Below, in pieces: positions 1 through 4,885 of a DNA stretch of 5,325 nt (its first letter is position 1; each line of letters starts with the position of its first letter). The translations under genes were made by a program, and so were the position numbers. Origin of the DNA: Geoglobus sp. GTDB taxonomy: Archaea; Halobacteriota; Archaeoglobi; Archaeoglobales; Archaeoglobaceae. Location of the stretch: positions 1 to 5,325 of the forward strand of contig WAJY01000038.1 of NCBI GenBank assembly GCA_015523645.1, given 5' to 3'. The notes beneath the pieces were generated by a model. It was not told the origin of the DNA and made no database searches. It saw nothing but the letters and a program-made list of their open reading frames with translations.

Positions 1-542
1 CATATCCTTTCCAACACCCTGACAATCTGATCCTTTCTGAGCCTCCTGAAAACTATGAACTCTGTCCTGTTTCTGAGTTCGGTTGACAAGGCATAGGGAT
101 CGTTGGCAATCAAGATTATTGGTTGAGGAGGCATTCTTCTCACAATTCTGAGTAAAGCAGACTCCCCGCCAAAATCTTCTTTCTTGTGTATGTTGTCAAC
201 TTCATCGAGTATTATAACCTTGAGTCTCCCCTCCCTTGAGCTTAAAAACTCCCCATCATCGCTGATGGTTTCATTGTATGCCCCTTCACCAACAATTCTA
301 TTTATGATTTCAAAGCTTCTCTGATCGCTTGCATTAAGCTCAACAGCCTCCCATCCCATGCTGTTTGCAATAGCCAAAGCTAGCGATGTCTTTCCAACCC
401 CTGGAGGACCTGCAAGAAGTAGGGGTTTCTGTCTGATCCCCTTTTTCCATTTTTCGCACCACTCTGTAACCTTCTCAATTATCTTCCTCTCTCCCACAAT
501 CTCTTCCATGCGCTTTGGTCTGTATTTTTCCACCCACAACAT
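1..542 (-). CDS. rfcL: Replication factor C large subunit (RfcL), N-terminal part, runs off the left edge
   Basis: This is the large subunit of the archaeal sliding-clamp loader, the AAA+ ATPase complex that opens the PCNA ring and loads it onto primer-template DNA. Reading leftwards from ATG 542-540, 180 complete codons are open to the window edge. The protein begins MLWVEKYRPKR, the usual RFC start. Residues 45-52 are the Walker A motif GPPGVGKT, residues 69-73 are LNASD, residues 109-116 are the Walker B stretch VIILDEVD, and N147-D148 in ILIANDPY is sensor 1. The SRC arginine-finger motif of small RFC subunits is absent; LRNR (156-159) stands there, as expected for a large subunit. Family members are usually 400-500 residues, so more than half lies outside. 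The gene is divergent from the metal-resistance operon, and nothing suggests a functional link. No Shine-Dalgarno sequence is visible before the ATG, fitting a nearly leaderless transcript. Confidence 0.95.
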   Translation of the reverse strand, partial: MLWVEKYRPKRMEEIVGERKIIEKVTEWCEKWKKGIRQKPLLLAGPPGVGKTSLALAIANSMGWEAVELNASDQRSFEIINRIVGEGAYNETISDDGEFLSSREGRLKVIILDEVDNIHKKEDFGGESALLRIVRRMPPQPIILIANDPYALSTELRNRTEFIVFRRLRKDQIVRVLERI

Positions 543-565
543 TTCAGATAAGTTTTTCTTGAAAA

Positions 566-579
566 GATATTATATTTTT
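566..579 (-). promoter_or_regulatory. TATA box of rfcL
   Basis: On the minus strand the stretch AAAAATATAATATC has an archaeal TATA-like core (AATATAAT, 576 down to 569). Its centre is about 30 bases upstream of the rfcL ATG at 542. Transcription starting about 26 bases from the centre would give a leader of only a few bases, in line with the missing Shine-Dalgarno sequence. Confidence 0.55.
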
Positions 580-599
580 GCCTCTCTTGTTTCAGTTAA

Positions 600-610
600 C
601 TATTTATACA
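600..610 (+). promoter_or_regulatory. TATA box of the metalloregulator-ATPase operon
   Basis: CTATTTATACA contains an archaeal TATA-like core centred near 605. A start about 26 bases downstream falls at roughly 631-632, next to the ATG at 633. The transcript is therefore probably leaderless, and the transcription start lies inside the inverted repeat at 611-634. Confidence 0.55.
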
Positions 611-634
611 ATAATTGAACAATTGTTCAATAAT
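611..634 (+). promoter_or_regulatory. Putative ArsR/SmtB-family operator, 24-bp inverted repeat
   Basis: ATAATTGAACAA followed by TTGTTCAATAAT is an inverted repeat centred between 622 and 623. The inner 18 bases (614-631) are a perfect palindrome and only the 613/632 pair is mismatched. Operators of the SmtB/CzrA/CadC family are known to be about 24 bp and to carry TGAA(C)-n-(G)TTCA half sites, which matches TGAAC...GTTCA here. The site sits between the TATA box and the first codons, over the predicted transcription start, so a bound repressor would block the polymerase. Ligand-free binding and metal-induced release are inferred from the family. Confidence 0.75.
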
Positions 635-998
635 GGTAACAAGAAAGAACGTGCCTGTATGCAAGGATGTGAAGGATGGTGATGTTGAGGAAGTTCTTTC
701 AAAAATGCCTACAGATGAGAAAATAGTTGAACTTGCCGAATTTCTTGAAGCTTTTGCTGATTCATCAAGAATAAAGATTCTCCTGGCTCTCTCAGAAAAC
801 GAACTCTGCACATGTGACATCTCGGCAATAACAAATCTCTCAGTCTCTGCGGTCTCCCATCAGCTCAGAATTCTCAGGGATAAAAAGCTTGTAAGATACA
901 GAAAAAAGGGGCGGAATGTCTATTACAGCCTTGATGATGAGCATGTTGCAGACATCCTTACCATAGCCCAGCATCACATAGCCGAGAGAGGAAGGTGA
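633..998 (+). CDS. ArsR/SmtB/CadC-family metal-responsive transcriptional repressor
   Basis: This is a small winged-helix dimeric repressor (121 residues), expected to release DNA on binding Zn(II), Cd(II) or Pb(II). The helix-turn-helix covers about residues 58-82 with recognition helix VSAVSHQLRILRDK, and the wing is RYRKKGRNVYYS (88-99). Two metal sites of the family appear complete or nearly so. ELCTCDIS gives Cys59 and Cys61 of the alpha-3 site, with Cys10 as a possible N-terminal partner as in CadC. The C-terminal helix gives Asp102, His104, His115 and Glu118 with the exact spacing of the alpha-5 zinc site of SmtB. ATG 633 is chosen because the TATA box predicts transcription starting there. 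A TTG at 615 would extend the protein by six residues (adding one Cys), but its codons would fall inside the operator. The ATPase gene follows after 4 bases, so this is the first gene of a two-gene operon. It is very probably autoregulated. Confidence 0.93.
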   Translation: MVTRKNVPVCKDVKDGDVEEVLSKMPTDEKIVELAEFLEAFADSSRIKILLALSENELCTCDISAITNLSVSAVSHQLRILRDKKLVRYRKKGRNVYYSLDDEHVADILTIAQHHIAERGR

Positions 999-1000
999 GG
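993..1000 (+). promoter_or_regulatory. Shine-Dalgarno sequence of the P-type ATPase gene
   Basis: AGGTGAGG contains AGGTGA, a close match to the complement of the archaeal 16S rRNA 3' end. It lies 4 bases before ATG 1003 and includes the regulator's TGA stop (996-998). This supports ATG 1003 as the start and suggests translational coupling of the two genes. Confidence 0.75.
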
Positions 1001-1002
1001 CG

Positions 1003-2934
1003 ATGTCAAGGCTTTCGCAGTCATGTGAGAGTTGTGAGATAAAGCAAGATGAGACTTCTGACAAAGGGGAGGAGGTAAAGGGAGAAATTTTTGAAAAAAG
1101 AGTCCTTCTCCTCATACTTCTCTCTATTGTTCTCCTTGTCATAGGGATTGCATTTCAGAAAAATCTTCATGAGAATCCAGTTGCTGAATACGGCATTTTT
1201 CTGACAGCTTATTTGCTTTCAGGCACAAGCATTTTGCGAAAGGCTTTCAGAAACATGAGAGGTGGAAGGGTTTTTGATGAAAATTTTTTAATGAGCATTG
1301 CAACTTTGGGGGCTATTGCAATACATCAGATGCCTGAGGCTGTAGCTGTGATGGTTTTTTTCAGGACTGGAGAGTTTTTGCAGGATATGGCTGTTGATAG
1401 ATCTAGAAAGTCCATAAAATCGCTGCTTGAAATAAAACCGGAGTTTGTAAATCTGAAAAGGGGGAGCAGAGTTCAAAGAGTGAATCCAAGGGATGTTGAA
1501 GTGGGCAGCTTGATAATTGTCAAGCCCGGAGAAAAGATACCTCTAGATGGAGTAATTGTTGAAGGAAAAGCCACGCTTAACACCTCCGTTTTGACCGGCG
1601 AATCAAAGCCAAAGTCTGTCAGCGTTGGTGATGAAGTTCTTTCAGGAATGGTGAATCTGGATGGGCTTCTTACAATAAGAGTTGTAAGGAACTTTGAAAA
1701 CTCCGCAATTTCAAAAATTCTTAAGCTTGTTGAGGAGGCTGGAAGCAGGAAGGCTAAGGCTGAAAAATTCATAACGAGATTTGCAAAATACTACACCCCA
1801 GCCGTAATACTTCTGTCACTTTCAATAGCTGTGATACCTCCCATTATTCTAAAAACCCCTTTTTCTCCCTGGATTTACAGAGCTTTGGTTCTGCTAGTAA
1901 TTTCATGCCCCTGTGCCTTGGTTTTGTCAATTCCTCTGAGCTACTTCACCTCAATAGGAAAATCGGCAAGAGAGGGGATACTTGTAAAGGGAGCAAATTT
2001 CATAGACAGTCTTTTATCGGCAAGAATCGTTGCATTTGACAAAACAGGAACCCTGACAAAGGGAGAATTCAGAGTTTCAGGTATTTTTCCGAAAAATGAT
2101 TTTAGCAAAGATGAGCTTCTAGAAATCACTGCACTTGTGGAAGAGAACTCGAACCATCCAATAGCAAAATCTATTGTGGATGCATACAGAGCAACTAACC
2201 CTGAATTCAGGGATGAGAATTTAAAGGTTGAGAGTTATGTTGAGATTGCGGGAAGGGGACTCAAGGCAAGGGTAAATGGTCTAACAGTTGTTGTGGGGAA
2301 CGATGCATTCATGCACGATGAGAAAATTGAGCATGAGGTGTGTGTAAGTGAGAGCACAGCCGTGCATGTTGCAGTTAATGGAAGATACGCAGGTTACATT
2401 GTAGTTGAGGATGAAGTAAAAGAGGATTCAAGTAAGGCATTAGCAGAGATCAAGAAGCTTGGATACAGAACTGTGATGATTACAGGAGACAGTGATGTCA
2501 TTGCAAGGAAAGTAGCTGAAATTGTCGGTGTTGATGAATTCTTTGCAGAGCTCTTGCCTGAAGACAAGGTTAAGGTGATAGAAAGATTGCAAAAAAGCGA
2601 TGGAGTCGTTTTTGTAGGAGACGGAATAAACGATGCTCCAGTTATTGCAAGAGCGGATGTGGGCATGGCTATGGGCGCTCTTGGAAGTGATGTAGCAATA
2701 GAAGTGGCTGATATGGTTATAATGGATGACAAGCCATCAAAAGTTCCTCTCGCAATTAAAATAGCAAGAAAAACCCAGAGAATTGTCTGGCAGAACATTT
2801 CTCTCGCTTTGCTGATAAAGGGAGCCTTTATAACCCTTGGATCTTTTGGACTTGCATCCATGTGGGAGGCTGTTGTTGCCGACGTAGGTGTGACTCTTTT
2901 AGCTGTGGCTAATGCCATGAGGCTTTTTAGATAG
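1003..2934 (+). CDS. P1B-type heavy-metal exporting ATPase (Zn2+/Cd2+/Pb2+ type)
   Basis: This inner-membrane P-type ATPase (643 residues) probably pumps zinc, cadmium or lead out of the cell. The order is: short N-terminal tail with C8-x-x-C11 followed by acidic and lysine residues; first hydrophobic helices about 33-51 and 62-74; actuator domain with TGES at 198-201; helices about 264-284 and 293-312 with the transport motif CPC at 302-304; phosphorylation site DKTGT from Asp346; P1B-specific HP pair His385-Pro386; TGDS at 494-497; GDGIND at 539-544; and two C-terminal helices with Lys606 and Asp627. CPC together with this Lys and Asp is the pattern of the ZntA/CadA (P1B-2) group and not of copper pumps. 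No full N-terminal HMA domain is present, so the protein is shorter than many bacterial ZntA proteins. The upstream CadC/SmtB-like regulator supports the same metals. Exact substrate is inferred. Confidence 0.94.
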   Translation: MSRLSQSCESCEIKQDETSDKGEEVKGEIFEKRVLLLILLSIVLLVIGIAFQKNLHENPVAEYGIFLTAYLLSGTSILRKAFRNMRGGRVFDENFLMSIATLGAIAIHQMPEAVAVMVFFRTGEFLQDMAVDRSRKSIKSLLEIKPEFVNLKRGSRVQRVNPRDVEVGSLIIVKPGEKIPLDGVIVEGKATLNTSVLTGESKPKSVSVGDEVLSGMVNLDGLLTIRVVRNFENSAISKILKLVEEAGSRKAKAEKFITRFAKYYTPAVILLSLSIAVIPPIILKTPFSPWIYRALVLLVISCPCALVLSIPLSYFTSIGKSAREGILVKGANFIDSLLSARIVAFDKTGTLTKGEFRVSGIFPKNDFSKDELLEITALVEENSNHPIAKSIVDAYRATNPEFRDENLKVESYVEIAGRGLKARVNGLTVVVGNDAFMHDEKIEHEVCVSESTAVHVAVNGRYAGYIVVEDEVKEDSSKALAEIKKLGYRTVMITGDSDVIARKVAEIVGVDEFFAELLPEDKVKVIERLQKSDGVVFVGDGINDAPVIARADVGMAMGALGSDVAIEVADMVIMDDKPSKVPLAIKIARKTQRIVWQNISLALLIKGAFITLGSFGLASMWEAVVADVGVTLLAVANAMRLFR

Positions 2935-2940
2935 AGATTT

Positions 2941-2945
2941 AAAAA
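2941..2945 (-). terminator. Oligo-T terminator of tRNA-Leu
   Basis: Directly after the discriminator base the minus strand reads TTTTT, a typical archaeal oligo-T termination signal. It lies in the 11-base gap between the convergent tRNA gene and the ATPase stop codon. Confidence 0.5.
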
Positions 2946-3030
2946 TGCGGGGGGAGGGATTTGAACCCTCGAACCCCTACGGGAGTGGATCTTGAGTCCA
3001 CCGCCTTTGGCCTGGCTCGGCAACCCCCGC
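2946..3030 (-). tRNA. tRNA-Leu (anticodon CAA), class II with long variable arm
   Basis: The minus strand folds into a complete 85-base class II tRNA. The acceptor stem is GCGGGGG paired with CCCCCGC, followed by discriminator A at 2946. The D arm is closed by GCC/GGC. The anticodon stem GTGGA/TCCAC encloses the loop CTCAAGA, giving anticodon CAA, which reads the leucine codon TTG. The variable arm of about 14 bases has a CCC/GGG stem, and the T arm is GAGGG-TTCAAAT-CCCTC. Leucine identity fits the long variable arm and A73. No intron is present, and CCA is not encoded, as is common in archaea. The gene stands alone. A weak TATA-like stretch (minus strand AGTATTTG, about 3052-3059) lies at a suitable distance upstream. 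No second copy of the tRNA 3' end is seen, so there is no sign of integration here. Confidence 0.97.
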
Positions 3031-3202
3031 ACCTTACAAAATTTTGTATTAGCAAATACTATCTCTCTATCCAATTAATTCGGTCTGAATTTGGTATATG
3101 AATATTATGGTGAAATTTCAGGGAAGTGCTTTATTATCTGCTATGCATTATCAAGAAGAACAACTTTGCTGGAAAGCTGAAATGCAAGCACAAACAGAAA
3201 AA
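3031..3202. other. Intergenic region without a convincing gene
   Basis: This stretch separates the tRNA-Leu promoter side from the pilin-like gene. It holds a perfect 14-bp palindrome TACAAAATTTTGTA (3035-3048) just upstream of the tRNA, a 10-bp palindrome TGAAATTTCA (3111-3120), and a 41-codon open frame on the plus strand (ATG 3098 to stop 3221-3223). That frame begins MNIMVKFQGSALL and is rich in Gln and Glu towards its end. It has no Shine-Dalgarno sequence, no recognised motif and only a weak upstream TATA, and it overlaps the promoter of the next gene. It is not called as a gene. Confidence 0.5.
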
Positions 3203-3212
3203 CTTATTATAT
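3203..3212 (+). promoter_or_regulatory. TATA box of the pilin-like gene
   Basis: CTTATTATAT, preceded by purine-rich GAAAAA that could serve as the TFB recognition element, is centred near 3207-3208. Transcription about 26 bases downstream would begin at the GTG at 3233. The gene is therefore probably leaderless, which supports GTG 3233 as the start. Confidence 0.6.
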
Positions 3213-3232
3213 TGCAATCTTAGAATCTACAT

Positions 3233-3787
3233 GTGAATTCAAAATACAGAGAACGCGGTGTTTCCCACACATTCGGAGTCCTCCTTCTGATCTCAATTGC
3301 TGTGATTCTTTCTGTGATTGTTGCCTTTTATCCCACTGAAGTTAATTTAAGCATACCGAAGTTCTCGGTTCTCAGCGTTCATGGAAAAATAGTTCCGCAC
3401 AAGACAGGAATGGCAAAGAAATCCCAGATAATAAGAATTGAGAAGACTGGTGGTGAGGCTAGAGATGTTAGCGAGCTTTTGATCAGTGTGGAGATCTTGA
3501 GAGATGGTAGGATTTTAAAAAGAGAGTCATGCAAGGGTTTTCCTGTTTCCACGTTTAAAGATGCCATTTGCAGTGGTGATGACATAATAGACAAGTCTGT
3601 CGGATATAACACACTTGGTGAGCTAAGCAAAAAGAGCGATGGAATTTTTGAGGTTGGAGAATTCATCGGATTCAGAGTCAAGAAAAGCGGTATTCAGCTT
3701 AGAAATGGTGATGTGATCCATGTAAAAGTCATAGACACTCAAAGCAAATTTTTGATTGCAGAGTTGAGGGAGATTGTTGAAGGCTAG
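3233..3787 (+). CDS. Archaeal type IV pilin-like secreted protein
   Basis: This 184-residue protein has an archaeal class III (prepilin) signal. A short charged N-terminus ends in R8-G9, followed by V10-S11 and a hydrophobic helix from about 13 to 33. Cleavage by a PibD/FlaK-type prepilin peptidase is expected between Gly9 and Val10, leaving the hydrophobic helix as the assembly domain. Archaeal pilins of the Pilin_N (DUF1628) type usually read G-V-S-P after the site; here His12 replaces Pro. The rest is predicted beta-rich and extracellular, ending in GDVIHVKVID, which resembles the last strands of such pilins. Cys100 and Cys113 could form a disulfide. GTG 3233 is the start because an in-frame TAG at 3221 stands just upstream and the TATA spacing fits. 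There is no adjacent secretion ATPase or membrane platform gene, so it may be an orphan minor pilin or adhesin. Family is fairly sure, role is not. Confidence 0.8.
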   Translation: MNSKYRERGVSHTFGVLLLISIAVILSVIVAFYPTEVNLSIPKFSVLSVHGKIVPHKTGMAKKSQIIRIEKTGGEARDVSELLISVEILRDGRILKRESCKGFPVSTFKDAICSGDDIIDKSVGYNTLGELSKKSDGIFEVGEFIGFRVKKSGIQLRNGDVIHVKVIDTQSKFLIAELREIVEG

Positions 3788-3805
3788 TCACACGAATCAG
3801 TTAAG

Positions 3806-3814
3806 TTTTTTATA
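3806..3814 (+). promoter_or_regulatory. TATA box of the membrane-anchored winged-helix gene (T-run may also end the pilin transcript)
   Basis: TTTTTTATA is a strong archaeal TATA-like element whose core is centred near 3810-3811. A start 26 bases downstream coincides with ATG 3836, predicting a leaderless transcript. The run of six T residues, 18 bases after the pilin-like stop codon, could also act as an oligo-T terminator for that upstream gene. Confidence 0.6.
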
Positions 3815-3835
3815 GCCGCATGAGATATTCATCCA

Positions 3836-4342
3836 ATGAAAAATGAGGATCTTGCAGCAATAATTCTTGGAGGGGCTTTCATTGCAATCTCATTCACCCT
3901 AGCTCCTTCAGCTCACCACCACATGATGATGGGGAGCTACTATCTTGGCATTTTGCCTTCAGCATTAGCAATAGTCGGACTTCTGCTGATATTCATCCCA
4001 ATAATAAAGTCTGGGGTGTTGGAAAGCAAGTTTGAGAAAGAAGGCGAGAGGAATAGCAGGGAAAAAGAATTGCAACTCATTCGAGAAAAATCATTGAGCA
4101 AGAATGATAAAAAGGAGGTTGTTGAAAGGGTGTTGGAGGAGGATGAGAGAACCGTTTTCAGAATCGTGGCAGAGAACGAGGGTATTACCCAAGACTCCCT
4201 ACACTTCCGCACTGGCTTTTCTCAATCAAAGATCTCGATGGTTGTTAAAAAGCTTGAAGAAAAGAACCTCATTTACAGAGAGAGATTTGGAAAGACATTC
4301 AAAATATACCTTAGCGACTGGCTCAAGGAGGAAGGTAACTGA
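3836..4342 (+). CDS. Membrane-anchored winged-helix DNA-binding protein with an external His3-Met3 loop
   Basis: This 168-residue protein has two predicted membrane helices (about 7-24 and 36-58), a charged and probably helical linker (60-104), and a C-terminal winged helix-turn-helix (about 105-163). In the latter, EGITQDSLHFRTGFSQSKIS is followed by a VVKKLEEKNLIYRE helix and wing, the layout of MarR-like and archaeal HTH proteins. Positive charges after helix 2 place the C-terminus inside and the short loop between the helices outside. That loop contains three consecutive His and three consecutive Met (27-32), which look like a metal-binding cluster. It is probably a membrane-bound transcription factor that senses something outside the cytoplasmic membrane. 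ATG 3836 fits the TATA spacing exactly. It lies 48 bases after the pilin-like gene but has its own promoter. The specific family and target are not recognised; metal sensing is inference. Confidence 0.8.
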   Translation: MKNEDLAAIILGGAFIAISFTLAPSAHHHMMMGSYYLGILPSALAIVGLLLIFIPIIKSGVLESKFEKEGERNSREKELQLIREKSLSKNDKKEVVERVLEEDERTVFRIVAENEGITQDSLHFRTGFSQSKISMVVKKLEEKNLIYRERFGKTFKIYLSDWLKEEGN

Positions 4343-4357
4343 TTCTGATGGAAAAAC

Positions 4358-4365
4358 TTTAAAAA
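4358..4365 (+). promoter_or_regulatory. TATA box of the Lrp/AsnC regulator gene
   Basis: TTTAAAAA closely matches the archaeal TATA consensus and is centred near 4361-4362. Initiation about 26 bases downstream falls at 4387-4388, on the GTG at 4388. A near-repeat, AATTTGG at 4364-4370 and again at 4382-4388, flanks the interval and might be part of a regulator site, but this is weak. Confidence 0.5.
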
Positions 4366-4387
4366 TTTGGCTGAACCTTTTAATTTG

Positions 4388-4885
4388 GTGGTTTCAGTGA
4401 ACAGAGAATTGGAAATTCTGAAAATACTTGAGAAAAACTCAAGAATTTCTAACAGAGAGATAGCAGAGATGCTGAACATAAGTCAGGAGGAGGTTGAGGA
4501 AATTATAAAAAAGCTGGAGGACGATGGAGTGATTCTTAGGTACAAAACTCTGATAAACTGGGAGAAAGCTGGAATTGAGGAGGTTTACGCGATCATTGAT
4601 GTCAGGGTGAACCTCACAAGGGAGAAGGGTTATGATGACATTGCAAAGAGAATTGCCAAGTTTCCTGAGGTTCATGCTGTCAGACTTGTCAGCGGTGACT
4701 ATGACTTTCAGGTTGTGGTAAAGGGGAGATCGTTGAAGGACATATCCTTCTTCATAGCAGAGAAAATTTCAACAATTCCTGAGGTTAGAGATACCGTTAC
4801 CCACTTTCTCCTGAGAACCTACAAGGAGGAGGGTGAGTTGCTGTTCAAGGATGAGGAGGACAGGAGGCTTGCAATTGTCCCGTGA
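4388..4885 (+). CDS. Lrp/AsnC-family transcriptional regulator
   Basis: This is a 165-residue feast/famine regulator, usually a dimer or higher oligomer that binds an amino acid and DNA. The N-terminal helix-turn-helix (about residues 5-55) contains NSRISNREIAEMLNIS and a second helix EEVEEIIKKLEDDGVI, followed by RYK, a typical Lrp order. The C-terminal effector (RAM) domain covers about 62-145. It includes VYAIIDVRV, the ligand-loop motif SGDYDFQV (102-109), and TVTHFLLRTYKE. GTG 4388 is preferred because the TATA box predicts transcription from about there. GTG 4397, preceded by GGTGGT, is nearly as plausible, and TTG 4367 is less so because it lies close to the TATA box. The aminotransferase gene overlaps its 3' end, so the two are co-transcribed and translationally coupled. 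The regulator probably controls amino acid metabolism that includes this enzyme. The effector cannot be told from sequence. Confidence 0.9.
   Translation: MVSVNRELEILKILEKNSRISNREIAEMLNISQEEVEEIIKKLEDDGVILRYKTLINWEKAGIEEVYAIIDVRVNLTREKGYDDIAKRIAKFPEVHAVRLVSGDYDFQVVVKGRSLKDISFFIAEKISTIPEVRDTVTHFLLRTYKEEGELLFKDEEDRRLAIVP
4862..4867 (+). promoter_or_regulatory. Shine-Dalgarno sequence of the aminotransferase gene
   Basis: AGGAGG lies inside the last codons of the Lrp-type gene. It is 7 bases before TTG 4875 but only 1 base before TTG 4869, so it favours 4875 as the start of the aminotransferase. Confidence 0.6.

Noticed and set aside
358..618. 86-codon plus-strand frame opposite rfcL
   Set aside because: It lies opposite the RfcL Walker A region and start codon. 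Its residues simply mirror that coding strand.
615..632. TTG 615 as the start of the metalloregulator, adding MNNCSI
   Set aside because: These codons lie inside the 24-bp operator, no Shine-Dalgarno sequence precedes them, and the TATA spacing points to ATG 633. The extra Cys is tempting for the N-terminal metal site, so it is kept as an alternative only.
2946..3030. tRNA-Leu as an integration (att) site
   Set aside because: No second copy of the tRNA 3' end, integrase gene or composition change is visible in the window.
2394..3074. 226-codon minus-strand open frame spanning the end of the ATPase and the tRNA
   Set aside because: It is the reverse complement of the well-supported ATPase gene and crosses the tRNA-Leu gene. 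Its predicted protein is Ser/Thr-rich with no recognisable domain.
4104..4400. 98-codon plus-strand frame overlapping the membrane winged-helix gene
   Set aside because: It is a shifted reading of the same DNA, basic and without a domain, while the other frame gives a coherent winged helix.
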